Below, piece by piece: positions 1 through 12,600 of a stretch of 64,000 nucleotides of DNA; position 1 is the stretch's first letter; the number at the start of each line of letters is the position of its first letter. Both the position numbers and the translations under genes were made by a program. Below the pieces are notes generated by a model, which saw only the letters and a list, made by a program, of their open reading frames with translations, was not told the origin of the DNA and did no database searches. The stretch comes from Plasmodium malariae. Taxonomy: Eukaryota > Apicomplexa > Aconoidasida > Haemosporida > Plasmodiidae. The stretch covers positions 434,001 through 498,000 of the forward strand of contig NC_041778.1 of the NCBI RefSeq assembly GCF_900090045.1, given 5' to 3'.

Positions 1-334
1 GTTTTTTTTTTTTCATCATGCTGATACAATGTTTCATATTCCATTCATCCTTTGAAGCACAGTAATGAAGAGCAACACCATTGCTGTTACTTTTGCAAAT
101 TCTTCCGTCAGAACAGTTGTTAGGGGTGCACTTTAAATGCTGCATATATTTATAGTTTATATTTTTTTTTTTAATAGTACCATTTTTGCCATTTTTATCA
201 TTTTTATCTCTTTCATAATTATTACCATCTTTACTGTTTATTCTATCACTACTATACTTGTTCGTGTATACCTTACTTTCGTCAACATGTGAGTTAATAA
301 TTTTTAAATTTGGGGGTACTACATAGTTTTCCAT
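1..334 (-). CDS. 5' end of an unidentified protein, cut by the window edge
   Basis: An open frame runs from an ATG at 334 to the left edge with no stop, about 111 codons. It begins MENYVVPPNLKIINS and continues through a Lys/Asn/Asp-rich stretch. It then gives a Cys-containing segment (LKCTPNNCSDGRIC) followed by GVALHYCASKDEW, and ends in poly-Lys. The spaced Cys residues and the GVALHY piece faintly recall a zinc-binding motif or an ankyrin-type helix, but neither can be shown from this fragment. A stop codon (TAA) lies just upstream of the ATG, which supports this start. The 5' flank (335 onward) is AT-rich spacer. Function unknown; coding status is likely because the frame is long and compositionally mixed compared with the spacer. 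Confidence 0.6.
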   Translation of the reverse strand, partial: MENYVVPPNLKIINSHVDESKVYTNKYSSDRINSKDGNNYERDKNDKNGKNGTIKKKNINYKYMQHLKCTPNNCSDGRICKSNSNGVALHYCASKDEWNMKHCISMMKKKK

Positions 335-3178
335 TTAGACATAGGCAATGGGTCTTACAAGAGGAAAAAGTATTTTAATTATTCTTTAATTCGGAAAAAT
401 AAACGAGTAAAAGTAAAAGTGTGTGGACGTGGGGAAGTAAATATGTACGTAAATACATGCGTACACGAACAAGTGGACAAATAAGAAAACATGTAAATTC
501 ATACGAAAATATAACTGAATGGAAGAATTCTCATCGATGCGACACATAAACGGAAGCATATGTGATTAACAAACGAAGTAGGATTTGTAATTAGAAATGC
601 CGCAATGTAACTGATCAAACGACTTCTGTACAGAAAAAAAAAAATAAATAAAATAAAACATAATAAAATAGTAAAATAATAAAATAAAAAAATAAAAAAA
701 TAATAAAATAATAAAATCAAAAAATAATAAAATAAAAAAGTAAGAAAGTAAAAATATAAAAATATAAAAAAATAATAAAATCCTTGATCTAAAAGGAAAA
801 TGTTTACTGTACTCAAAAATCGCTTCCTTAAAGCTCGTGAAATACTTCTTCAAGTTATTCTGTCCTTGATATATGCACTAACAACTAAGTAAAAATCCTT
901 ATTACTGAAGTGTGTTTATATACTTTATTCTCCTTATTCATTTTTCTCAACCAGTTTTAGTATATTTTGCGAACGTACATGTAAACTGTAAAATAATATG
1001 TCAAAACATTTTCGAAAATTTACGCTCAGTTAATAATAATATATGAAACTAATGGATGTATACAGTTTGAAGCGAAAGTACAAGGCATAATAAATTAAAG
1101 GTAGAGAATCTACAACAGGGAGAAATAATTATAGTACACATACATATATATACATATATATTTAGTCATGTATTTATATAAAGAAAAAAAGAAAAAAATA
1201 TATATAAAAAAAAATTAAATAACAAAAATTACATATTTTTACGAAAAAAACAAACTTTTAACATTTTCATAATATAATAGAAACAAAAAAATTAATTAGA
1301 ATTTATACCTAATTTATAGTATATACAAATTATCTACAAAATAGAGTATAACCTTTTAATATGAAGCTGCAATACGAAAAATCAGAACAAAATAAAAACA
1401 TTAATTTGGTGCAAAAAGAAGAAAACGGTGAAGCAACATATGCACCGTCAACACATTGAAAAAGAAAAGAAAAAAAAAAAAAAAATAGCAGCAGAGTCAA
1501 CAGCAATATTTAATAACGCAAACATAAATAGTACAATAACGAAACAGTAACAACATCAATAGCAGTAGCAGTAGCAGTAGCAGTAACACCAACTGTAACA
1601 GCAACAGTAACAGTTTCTATTTAATCGCTTTAAGCGTGAAACTTATATTTGTGAACATGCGCAAATTAGTTACATGTAATTTTTTAACACAGTTTTTAAC
1701 TTGTTTGGCAGAATTTTTAACGCAAATATAACCATAATTTTTTGCAATTTTTAGCAATTTTTTGCAATTTTTAACAATTTTTTGCAATTTTTTGCAATTT
1801 TTAGCAATTTTTAGCAATTTTTTGCAAATATTAGCAAATATTAGCAAATATTAACAATTGTTAAGCAAATTTTAACTTTTTTAATACAAATTTTATGTAC
1901 AGGTCATAATATTTTTAGGATTTGTTCAGAAAAAAAAAAAAAAAAAATATATAAAATAAGGTAAAAAATGAAGTAAAAAATAAGGTAAAAAATAAGGTAA
2001 AAAATGAAGTAAAAAATAAGGTAAAAAATAAGGTAAAAAATGAAGTAAAAAATAAGGTAAAAAATGAAGTACAAAATAAATTAAAAATTTTACGCAAATA
2101 AAATAGCTTTTTCCATGTGCAACTTCAATTAAAGGGGGAGTTGTAAAAATTCGTAAGAGTACAAAAGAAATGTAAAAATATTCATATGTTTATCTATACA
2201 TATATACATATGTTTATATATTTATGTATATATGCAAAATAGTAGTTGCTAAAAATTCTACACTGTCATTTTTCCGAAAAGTTCTATATTTGTCTATGAC
2301 TAATTATTTAAAGCTAACCTTTTCATGTAAAAACAACAGGATTATGCTAATAAACAAATTTTTTAAATAAACACCTGCACAATTAATACAAACAGCTAAC
2401 TAAAATAAACAGTTATACATAATATATATTTACATAAACATACATACCCATATACGTATAATTACGTGTAAATAAACATACATGTATGTATAAATAAATG
2501 GGAAAAATATATATATATATATATATATATGTACATTACTAGTTCATGTATACATATGTACACATTCTGCTGCCAGATGGCAACCTTCTCAATCTCGTTC
2601 TTATACGAAGGAAAATTTTAATGGACTTTCAGCATAATATTACTAAGATTTTCATTTACCATATTTAGTAATTTATATAATTATTTATATATTTGTGTAT
2701 TTACACATTTTATTTTACTTTTTATTTTTTTTGCAACATCATTTTGTAAAAAAAGGACATAAAATAAGAGTTAACAGAAAAAGGTGTAACTTGGTCATAA
2801 AAGGGAAAGAAAATATTAAAATAAATATAATAGAACTTGGAAAAATAAAAGGGTACATAAATATATATATAAGCATATATACATATATATATGTATATAT
2901 GTATGTATAAATATTATTTGACAAAATGCGTGCAAAAAAAATAAATTTTATAAAAATACAAAAAATGTTAAGTAGCTTTTTTATTATAAAGTTTGGAATT
3001 ATATATATATTTTTTTTTTTTTTATGAACTTTTCATAAATAAGCATGTTAATGTGTTTACATATATACACATAAATATGCAAATTCTTCCGTGCTTCACT
3101 GTATGGGATACTCATTTTTTAAAATTAAAAAATACCTCTGCGAGATTGCTTTTATTTTTTGTAAATGTTTTGAATTAT
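335..3178. other. long AT-rich spacer with simple repeats
   Basis: No convincing gene is seen. It holds the promoter side of the partial minus-strand gene at the left edge and the 3' flank of the HPR-like gene. It contains an A/T tract of AATAAAAT-type words (about 650-780), AGCAGT triplet-like repeats (1557-1600), a 10-bp GCAATTTTTT-type array (1735-1855), an 11-bp AGGTAAAAAAT-type array (1960-2085) and a (TA)n run near 2505-2530. Open frames here translate to Phe/Tyr/Lys-only runs and look like shadows of repeats. Confidence 0.7.
1735..2085. repeat. two adjacent minisatellites (10-bp and 11-bp units)
   Basis: From about 1735 to 1855 the word GCAATTTTT(T/A) is repeated with small variation. 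From about 1960 to 2085 units of AGGTAAAAAAT / AAGTAAAAAAT alternate. Both are seen directly in the sequence and lie in non-coding spacer. Confidence 0.8.
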
Positions 3179-3793
3179 TCTACATTTTAAAAACAAACAA
3201 ATATATACATATATGTATATATATATAATGAACGGTAAAAGAAATAAGAAATAAGGAAAGAAAATGATGGGGGGAGAGAGAGGGTATCAATTTTTCTTCG
3301 GGTTTGATGTCCTTCCAAAACATATCAAAAAAAAATAAAATAAATTAAAATAAAAATAGAGTAAAACTAAACAAAACAAAGCATAACAGAAACAAAATAA
3401 TATAAATCAACACAAAATAAAACAAAATTGCTCCTTTCAGTTACAGATTAAAATTATGAATAAAATATCCTTTTTCCGTTTTTAGTCTTAATTAATGTAC
3501 CTTTTTATTCGAACATGCGTGTATTACTTGATGGGCAGTAATTGTTTCCTTGGTAGTTCCCATAAATTTTAAAGGAGTTAAGCTGAGTTTCCACAAAATA
3601 TTTCCCCATAAAGTGGTACAAAATTGTATATACATATATATGCGCACAGTCCGTTACAAATGGACAAATGATTTGAAGCAATATTAAACAAAAAAGCAAA
3701 AAAAAAAAAAAAAAAATTAACGGAAAACACATTAACTTAAAAACATACCAGGGGATGTTAAAATGCGTGAAATTTAAAAAAAAAAGTCAAGTC

Positions 3794-4735
3794 TCAAGTC
3801 CCACTACTTATATAGCATGATAAATAAATAATAGACAACGTACTTTTAACTTCCTGCATAGCAGTTGGATTGTTAATGGTTTTTAGTAAGCTTAAGCATT
3901 TTAAAACAAGATGTGGATTAATATTTTTAAATATTAATAATGACTGTACTTTTTTTAACAAAACGACAAACGGTTCGTCAAATATCTTGTATTTTAAAAG
4001 AAAATGCAAACTTAACATTATATTTTTAATTTCTTTCATGTCAACTCGTTGTATAAATTTGCTAATATGCGCAAGAATTTTTTCGTCAGCAGTTTTATTA
4101 TCATTACTTACATTGTTGCTGCCAATATTTCCATTGCTACTACTACCACTTGTATTGCAAAGAATTTTTAAAATTATGGATAGACCCTTTTCTGTAAGTT
4201 TTATTTCTTCACAGTCATTTACTATTATATGGTTTAAAAGGGAACTGCCAACTTCGTTCATTTTTTTTACGTTTTCCGTTTTTTCTGCACAAAAATATAG
4301 AGCTATTAAAGATATATAATCCATATTGTTCAATTTATTTTCTAATAAGGTCCAAAAAAGGTTTATTAAAAGAATAAAATTTCCGTCAAACGATTTGCTA
4401 TTACAGTAGGCATGAAACATAACAACTAACTCGTTTACAGAAAACGAATTTCTTATTTCTTTTATTCTATCATAAATTAATTTCCATAAATATTCGTTCT
4501 TCATTCTTTTTCTGTTAATATCTTCACATGTATATGTTAATGCAGTATTGTTCATTTTTGAAACACGTCTAATATATGTATCTTCCATATTATAAACTTC
4601 CTCCGTATATTTTATGCGTTCATATTTTTGATGAACATGTGAAGAGTATTGGATCTTTCCACTGGCACTGTGTCCTATCCTCTTGCTTAATAACAAAGCC
4701 GAATTCAGGTAAAACGTTTTTGGTTTCTTCAACAT
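3794..4735 (-). CDS. helical-repeat protein, HPR/RAP-like candidate (possibly mitochondrial)
   Basis: The single open exon encodes 313 residues from the ATG at 4735. The N-terminus is basic and rich in hydroxylated residues with few acidic residues (MLKKPKTFYLNSALLLSKR), which fits a mitochondrial targeting peptide. Residues 80-310 are Leu-rich amphipathic helices (for example LWKLIYDRIKEIRNSFSVNE). They recall the heptatricopeptide (HPR) repeats that precede RAP domains in apicomplexan mitochondrial RNA-binding proteins; this is inference from pattern only. A short Ser/Asn/Gly insert sits in the middle. The last residues (STLSIIYLSCYISSGT) look unlike the rest and follow a good splice donor (GTACGT near 3846), so the true C-terminus may use further exons downstream (candidates at 3582-3501 and from 3311). 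No RAP domain is visible in the window. Confidence 0.6.
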   Translation of the reverse strand: MLKKPKTFYLNSALLLSKRIGHSASGKIQYSSHVHQKYERIKYTEEVYNMEDTYIRRVSKMNNTALTYTCEDINRKRMKNEYLWKLIYDRIKEIRNSFSVNELVVMFHAYCNSKSFDGNFILLINLFWTLLENKLNNMDYISLIALYFCAEKTENVKKMNEVGSSLLNHIIVNDCEEIKLTEKGLSIILKILCNTSGSSSNGNIGSNNVSNDNKTADEKILAHISKFIQRVDMKEIKNIMLSLHFLLKYKIFDEPFVVLLKKVQSLLIFKNINPHLVLKCLSLLKTINNPTAMQEVKSTLSIIYLSCYISSGT

Positions 4736-6191
4736 GGTAACGTAAAAACGTGCAAAATGGAGAAGCGTAAAAAGATGAACAAGAATTGAGCGATAGCTGC
4801 AGAGCTTAAAAAAAAAAAAATTAAATAAAATAAATAACGAAATAATGGAACAACGAAATAACTAAATAAACTTACATATAACAATAGCACTCACAACTTT
4901 ATGAGAAATTTTTACTTACGTGCTTAACTTGGGTGCTCAAAATTTCCACATACACATATAAACACACATGCACATACATATACACCCATTTTCTTAATTA
5001 TTGCAATTTTTAAACACATACGTGTTGAATAGAGGAATTTTATTTTTATTCTCTCTCCCCTCCTGTTTTAGATATTTGTGCATTTTAATTAAAATTTTTT
5101 TTTCTTTTAATTTGCAACGTATAAAACACTGCTATATGTGTAAAGGTGCATTCACAATTGATATGACGTTTCGCTTGGAGAACAGCTCTAATGTACTGTG
5201 TTTGTTTTACTTCTACACAAATTGTACAATATGCTACGCATGTAACGACTTTGTTTAAATTGTATAAAAATTATCTTTTTAATTTTCCAAACATTCTTAT
5301 ATTAAAATAACCCTTCTTTTTTTCTTTTTTTTCTTATTTTTTGAAGAGTAAAAATTTTTCGATTATGGTGCTCATAAGTAGAAGCTTCATTACTTATTTT
5401 GTGTCATATAATGAGAAACATCTCTCTCGCCAGTGCACGATCTTTTGCTGCCATCACTTGAAGCATGCGTATATATATATGCACATGAATATATATATAT
5501 ATGAATATATATGCACATGAATATATATATATATGAATATATATACATATGAACGTTCTCGTTTTAAGTTTGTTCCTATAGAATTATCATTTTAACTGCT
5601 TAATACAGCATAATACTTCCTAAAAATTAGGCAATTTTTATCTTTTTCTGCAAAATGGATGTATGTCATTAATGAGAAATACATGAACTGTTCAGGTAAT
5701 TTCTATATGTTTAAAAAAAAAAAAAATATATATATATATTTCTCACCGCAGGAATATTTTTTTTTTTGAACATGCAAAAATTATCTGAACCGTTCATGTT
5801 TTTTTTAAAATATAGTCTGAGTGCCCAAGGAATTGTTATAAATTTAGAAAAAAAGGGAAACAATAAAGGATTGGATAAAGGGATAAAAAAAAAATATATA
5901 TACTTATCTGTTACACGAGCAACTTTTGTACATCCACGCATCGCTCAACGTAAAAACGTAAAAAAATACATATATATATATATATCTATATATATAATAT
6001 TTATTCCGTATAAATGTTTTCATTTTGTGCAACGCTCTCTCGCTCAAAGCAGAATGGCAGTTTTATTTTTGCAAGTTTTTTCTTAAATGATAAAGTTAAT
6101 GTTTTATATTATGTAAATTACCCTTTATTACATGTAGTATATATTTTTTGTGGTCCCAAAACGTAAGGAGCATGCGTGAATGATACATAGT

Positions 6192-6249
<58 letters not shown>

Positions 6250-6546
6250 CATTGTATATTTTTTTTTTAGTTTTGAATGAAAAACATAACAGTAAAATTT
6301 AAGAAAATATTATATTCCCACTCTTAGTGTTCACAAAAATATGAGCATAACAGAGTAGGCGCGAAGATGTATCACAGAAGAGAAGAATAACACCGATCTT
6401 AGGAAAAGAAGCATTTTTATTGGTTCCCTTTCTTTGAAAAATAGGGAAATAGATAAAAATATATATGTATGTATATATATATATGTATATTTGCATGTAT
6501 TTCTCTTTAAAACATTTGGTTTGATGGCTTAAAAAGGACAGAACAA
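4736..6546. other. divergent intergenic region between the HPR-like gene and LTV1
   Basis: About 1.8 kb with no supportable gene. The two flanking genes start outward from it, so it should hold both promoters. It contains a repeated ATGAATATATATGCACATGA-type array at about 5464-5560 and a perfect (TA)n microsatellite at about 6194-6246. Small frames here (for example 5001-5258 and 5766-6086) lack protein-like composition. Confidence 0.65.
6194..6246. repeat. (TA)n microsatellite
   Basis: An uninterrupted alternating TA run of about 50 bases lies roughly 300 bases upstream of the LTV1 start codon. Long TA runs are common in Plasmodium spacers. Confidence 0.9.
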
Positions 6547-8889
6547 ATGAAATGTAAAAGTAAAAACAAAAAGGTATCATTCTGTGAACCAGTAGTAGCG
6601 CCAAATAGCGTAGAGAAGGAGAAAGGCGAATTTGACGAATATGTTTTGGACGAATGTAGGGATTCTTACATTTTAGGAGATGAAGAGTTAAAGAACCTTT
6701 TAGAAAATTTCAATCCGTTAGATTTTGGCATTAAAGAAAAATTAAGTGAAAGTGAAAAAAAAATACTCATCAAGGAGATTTATGGAAGGATACATGTGGA
6801 CTGTCCTACTTCCGATGGGAAGAAAAAAGCTGCAAAAAAAAGCGATGGTAGCATTAAGGTGTTGGATGAAGAGTGCACTATGAAAAAAGGCGAAGCGGTA
6901 GAGAAAGATCAGTTAGGAGGTAAAAATATTAAAAAAAAAGAATCAGTAGATGAAAAACAAAATGAAATAAATAGTGAAAAACAAAATGAAATAAATAGTG
7001 AAAAACAAAATGAAATAAATAGTGAAAAACAAAATGGAACAAATAGTGAAAAACAAAATGGAACAAATAGTGAAAAACAAAATGGAACAAATAATGAAAA
7101 ACAAAAAGAACAAAAGAAGGAAAGGAAAAAGGTGAAACGAAAGGAAGAAAACTTGACCTATCTGGATGGGGACTGTTATTTCCCCAATGATGGGTATGAC
7201 TACGAACAGCATTTAAAACCAATTAGTACTAATTTTATAGAAATAAAAACAAAAAAGAAAAATAATTTTTTTGATATAAAACCTACGGATGAAGAGGAAA
7301 AGGAATTATTTAAAACGTTCGATGCGGATAATTATGAAGAATTAAATGATAATTTTGTATGTGAGGCTCAGAATGTAGACAGAGCAGAAAAATTGGAGAT
7401 TGATGATGAAATAATATGGGGAACTGGGGATTCCTTTTTGCCCCTTGTATGTACGAATAATGCATCTTCTATTGAAGTGAGAAGCGTAGTGGACGAAAAT
7501 ACTATGCGTGATTGGAGTAGTGTTAACGGTAATGTTAGAGGCAGCACCAATGGGAGTAGTAAAACAGAAAAGAGGGAAGAAGAAAGTAGTACGAGCGTAG
7601 CATTTTCTCCATCAAGTGCTATGTGTTGTGATAAAGCATTCCCGATTGATAGTACTAGTAAAGGACGTACGGCATTTGATGAAAGTTGTCATACTGGTAG
7701 TACACCTAAAAATAATAATACGAATAATACAATACTTGATTCAAAAAAAGAGGAGGATGTGAGAAGAGATGAGAGAGATTTGTATTCATTAAAACTGAGT
7801 GATTTCGTTCAACTCGAATTGAACAAAGTGGACAGTAAAATTAATAGTAAAAACAGTAAAAATAATATCAATATCAACAGTAGTGGTAGTAATAGTAATG
7901 TTGATGAACTAACAAAAGTAGTAAAAAAAAAAGGAAAAAAAAAAGGAAAAAATTGCTTACGGACCGCTGATAATCTGATTGTCAACATAGATACTAAAGA
8001 GAAAAATAAAATTCTTCAAATTTTAAAATTGCAAAAAGACGAAATTGTCGATGATCAGGTTAAATCCAAGTCAGACTATTCAGAACAAGAAAAGTCATCC
8101 AGCTATAACTGCGAAACTATTTTAACGACAAAAACAAATACTACTAATCATCCATACAAGTTAAATATACCCAAATGTATAAAGTCAACCCCTATACTGA
8201 ATGGTGCTATAGGGAGAACCATTACTAAGGTGAAGGAAGCAAACAAGATGAAAGAGAAGAACGATGATATCATCAAACTTGAGCGTTACTTGGTTTTAGA
8301 AAAGGTAACCCCGATTATGCAGGGAAGAGAATAGGATGTATCTCTCCTCCTGTGTGTGCGCAAACTAGTATATACACGTAGTACTACTGTGTCGCTTGGG
8401 ATATGGCAGTGCTTATGTATGTGTCTGTGATGAAGATGTATATATGTATATATACTTACATATGTGCATACTTATGTGCATGCATATGTGCGTACATATG
8501 TATATTTTTCACCCCCAATTTTTAGGTTAAAACGACGAGAAATAAAAACGAAACTGCAGAAGAAAAAAAAGAAAGGAAGAAATCAGTTAAAGAAGCCCAA
8601 AGATTAAATAGGAAACTAAAGAAGGAAAACTCGCTCCTTATGAAGGTTAGCACCTTGTACATAACGGTGCTAATTCATCTTTCCCAGCATTCGTTTTATT
8701 AATTTACTTCATTTTTTAATTAATCCTGTTGACAACATTATGTGTATTATTTTTATTGTTTTTTATTTTTTACTGATTTAATTTATTTATTTTTTTTTTT
8801 TTTGCTCACTACAGAACGAGAAGAAGCTGATGAACAAGAATAACAACCCCTTCGATATAAGAGACAACGTAAAATATATTAAACTATAA
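6547..8889 (+). CDS. LTV1: 40S ribosome biogenesis factor LTV1, three exons
   Basis: LTV1 is a chaperone-like factor on pre-40S particles needed for late small-subunit assembly and export. I assemble three exons: 6547-8304, 8526-8645 and 8815-8889 (introns GTAACC...TTTAG and GTTAGC...TACAG), giving 650 residues in one frame. Family signatures seen: a conserved N-terminal KKVSF; GYDYEQHL at about residue 216, equivalent to the DYDYLQHL motif of LTV1; DNFVCEAQN at about 267, like the DDFILQAN motif; and a basic, coiled C-terminus in exons 2-3 (EEKKERKKSVKEAQRLNRKL) ending VKYIKL, like the family's Lys-rich tail. The protein is longer than the roughly 475-residue human form because of Lys/Asn/Ser-rich inserts. 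These include a 24-bp coding array (EKQNEINS/EKQNGTNS, 6949-7106). The frame read straight through from exon 1 would stop at 8334, inside intron 1. Confidence 0.87.
6949..7106 (+). repeat. 24-bp in-frame coding array in LTV1
   Basis: Units coding EKQNEINS or EKQNGTNS repeat six to seven times. The change from NEI to NGT between early and late copies suggests duplication after a point change. Confidence 0.9.
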
Positions 8890-9616
8890 ATTTGTTTATC
8901 TTTTTGTATGATTTTAATTAATTGTTTGTATATGTGTGTTCCTTTATTACACCTCATATTGTCTCTTATCATTTGGGAGGGAATGAACATTTTTATGAAT
9001 ATATACAGCTAAAATTTTAATGAGCATTACAATAATGATTGAGCTTTATAGGGAAAAAATGAAGTTGATTTTTTATGTTAACCTTAAAATAGTTTGTTAC
9101 ATTATGCTGTGCCATATTATTCATTCATTTGTTCAATTATTTATTAATTCATTCTTTTAAAATAAATTTAATTTATAACTTCCAAAGGGAGTGTTGTGAA
9201 AAAGGTAAATCCGCAAATCTTTTTCACATTCAGCGCACACTTGCATATGTGCATGTAATTATGTGTGCACATTTACTAATAAATCAAAAGGAAAAACCTA
9301 CTAAACATTTTTAAAGAACTAGTATTCGGCAAATAGGAACAAAAAAAAAAAAAAAAAAAAAAAAAAAAGAAAAAAAGATAAAAAGAAAAAAGAAAAAAAA
9401 AAAAAAGAAAAAAAGATAAAAAGAAAAAAAGAAAAAAGAAAAAAGAAAAAAAGAAAAATAAGGTAATAAAGGAATAAAAAAATGAAGTAATTAAATAAAT
9501 AGATAAGCATAATACAATAAAGAAATAAAAAAAAAATATAAATAAAGCAGTATGCGGAATATATAAATATATGCATACGAGATGAGGTCGAACTCTCCCC
9601 TTTCTCCATGTACATG
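8890..9616. other. convergent spacer after LTV1
   Basis: About 0.7 kb between the 3' ends of LTV1 (plus) and the 1902-residue gene (minus). It is dominated by an A-rich tract (about 9340-9470) and holds presumed 3' UTRs of both. No gene is supported. Confidence 0.7.
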
Positions 9617-12600
9617 TTAAAAAGTGGAGTTGTCACATATCGGAATAATTACGTTATTAAAATAATTCATAATTATGTTGAAATATCTATCATCAGGATT
9701 TAAGGGCTCATCATCATCACATCCAGTGTCTAGGTAACTACCAATATAACGACAAGTGTAGCTTTTACCTCCGTCGACATGACTATGGTCAGAATATTCT
9801 GAGGTAGAATGCCTCCCCGTCAAATACCCCCAATGCATATATTCTTCATATATTAGGTCCAAAATAGACAACTTTCCCAAATGATTGTTTAAATACGAAA
9901 TGATTGCTAATATTAAGTCTTCATTAAAATCATCAAAAAAATGTTGCGGTTGGTATAATACTGCTACTTCTACTGCTACTTCTTTTTCCTTTTCTTTTAT
10001 TATGCCATATTTCCTTAAAAAAATATTATAATAAAATAATTTATCATCATACACCTTCTCACAAAATAAATTTTTATCTATATTTACAACTTTTGCATCA
10101 TCTTTTTCTGGAAATGTACAAGGACTATTGTAGTAGATCCCTAGCAGTGAGTTAAAATTTAACTTGGAATAGCATTTATAAAAATTCAAATACAAAATTT
10201 GAAATAGTGTTATCATTTCGTCTTTGTTAAGGTTGTATCGATTATAAAGGCCATTTTTTTTTATGCAAGTATCTCTATTTTGATTATATGATGAAGGATC
10301 AATTTTTGTGAAGCATTTCTTGCTTCGATCCTCACTAGTGCCCCCTTTACCACTGCATCTGTTACTGATCCTTCTATGGCATCTACTACTTTCACTATTA
10401 TTTCCATTACTAACTCCACTGCTATCCCCACTATCATCCCCACCTCTTTCCGCTCCTCTGACCCAGTATGGGACTTTCCTTATTTGTACTTCCTCTATAC
10501 AATGAGCTAATATTTTGTTAAAAAGGATACGTGTGAATGTCTCATCAAAATTCAGATTGACATCTATATTGAAATCCTTGTGTGAGCTAACCTTAAAAAA
10601 TATATTTCCTTTCTCAAAATGCACACTCCTTTGCTCATTTAAGTATACATCTAGATATCCCTTTAAATACACATAACGCAATTTTTTGTTCTCTTTAGTT
10701 TGGGAGACTACTTCTTCATCGACTTTGATTCGTTCTGAATGCTTCTTACGTTTATTACACCCCAGATGTTTATCGTACTTTCCTTGCTCATTACATTTTT
10801 CACGTCCATTATATTTTCCGCGTTCCATGTATTTAATGTGTTCGATATGCTTCTCTTTGTTCTCTACATCCCCGACCTGTGCCATTATGTGCAAGCTGCT
10901 ATTAATTTCACACACCTCATATTTTCCTTCATTTTTCATTCCATCCGGTATATATCCACTTTTTTCAGAACTGTCTATTATCCTTTCTCTTTTTTTCATA
11001 TTTGTATTATGTGTACCTTGTAACCTCTTTTTAGGATATACTTCATGTGCACTATCATCCGCTTTTCCATCCGCTTTTCCATCCGCTTTTCCGTTGGCTC
11101 CTTTAATTTCGTAGTAGCGCCTTTTATTGTGCTGTCCTAATTTCTTCCTTTTGAATGACTTAAGTTTTTCTATATCCTCGTTAACCCTTTTTCGGATAAG
11201 AGCAGTGGTATCCACTTGCTTCTCGACCTGCTCGGGCTCCATGGGCACATCGCTTTTTTTCAGTTCAACAAAACTCTCTTCCGAGGTGAAATGATTTTTT
11301 ATTTTTTTATGTTTAAAATTATTTATTTTCCTATGTAAGATTATTTTCAAAGGTTTCCTTTGCGCATTTGAGCTTTTCCCCTGATTGGGCTCCTCTCCAT
11401 GTCTTTCCATTTTCACTTCCTTTTTATCATCTTCATTCTCTCCGCATTTATCCTCCACTTTCTCTTCCCCTTTTTTCCTTTTTTTTTTTTTCTTTTTAAA
11501 AAACATCCTGAACAGTTCATGCGAAAGGAAAATTCGATATTTAACGCTAGACAGTTTGCACAAATTTCTCGTGATCTTCCTTATTTTACGCATAAAGAGT
11601 ATCTTACAACTATTTCTATCATTTTTCCTGGATAAGTTTTTTTTAATTTCCCTTTCATATCTACAAAACTTTTTTATTTTATTTTGTTCAAAAATCTTTT
11701 TTTTCATTATTTCGTTTTCGCTTAGTGTTTGGCACGTGCCCCTTTGGAAGCCTCTCTGCAAGTCACTGTGAATTCCACTCTTAATGTTCTCTTTGATGGC
11801 TTTTTCTCTACCTCTTTGAAGAACTGTTTTTCCTTTGATGTGTTCATTCTTTTCTTTTATTTTATGAACACACACGCATGCACAACCACTGTCATTGCAG
11901 TGGCAACAATAGCCCCATTGGTCCTCACAACTCCGCGTAGTTATTACTATATCAGTAGCACAACGAATGTTAGTAGTACCAACACTGGTGGCAATACTGG
12001 AAGCAGCAGCAGCAGCAGCAGCAGCAGAATCAGTACTGATTTGATTTTCCTCTTTTATACTCTCCTCCTTTTGTGCCTGTTTACAGTTGTGTGTGATCCC
12101 GCAATCATGATTCTTAATTGTATGATTAAGCACCCCGTTATGTAAATTTACAAAATCTTGCTTGTGTTTGTTTTTAGAGCTAACTTTACCTGACTGTTCA
12201 TAATTTAAACCAAACTTTTCTAAAAATGGTACATAATTCTCACTGCATATGTTGTAATCTTTAATATGATTTTCTTCAAAATTACGAAGATATGAATAAT
12301 CTTTCTTTAAATGAAGAGAACTTATGACATTGTAATTATACCCACAAGTAATATATGCATCTACTAACATATCACTACATGTGCATATTTTATGTAAGTG
12401 ATTTATAAATTCTCTACATTTATAATAAAAATAAATCTTTTCCATTTTATCCATTTGATAACTATTTCTTTTGTTTATGCCACACAAGAGGGGTCCATAT
12501 GAACGTGCTCTTTTTTCACTACATAGACTCTTTATAAACATATTACCATTCCCCTCCAAATGAAATAACTTGGAATAAGGGGAAAACAAACGACTGAACA

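Noticed and set aside
499..853. Phe/Tyr/Leu-rich frames on the minus strand
   Set aside because: They are translations of an A/T-only tract; no mixed composition, no start context, and they overlap in two frames.
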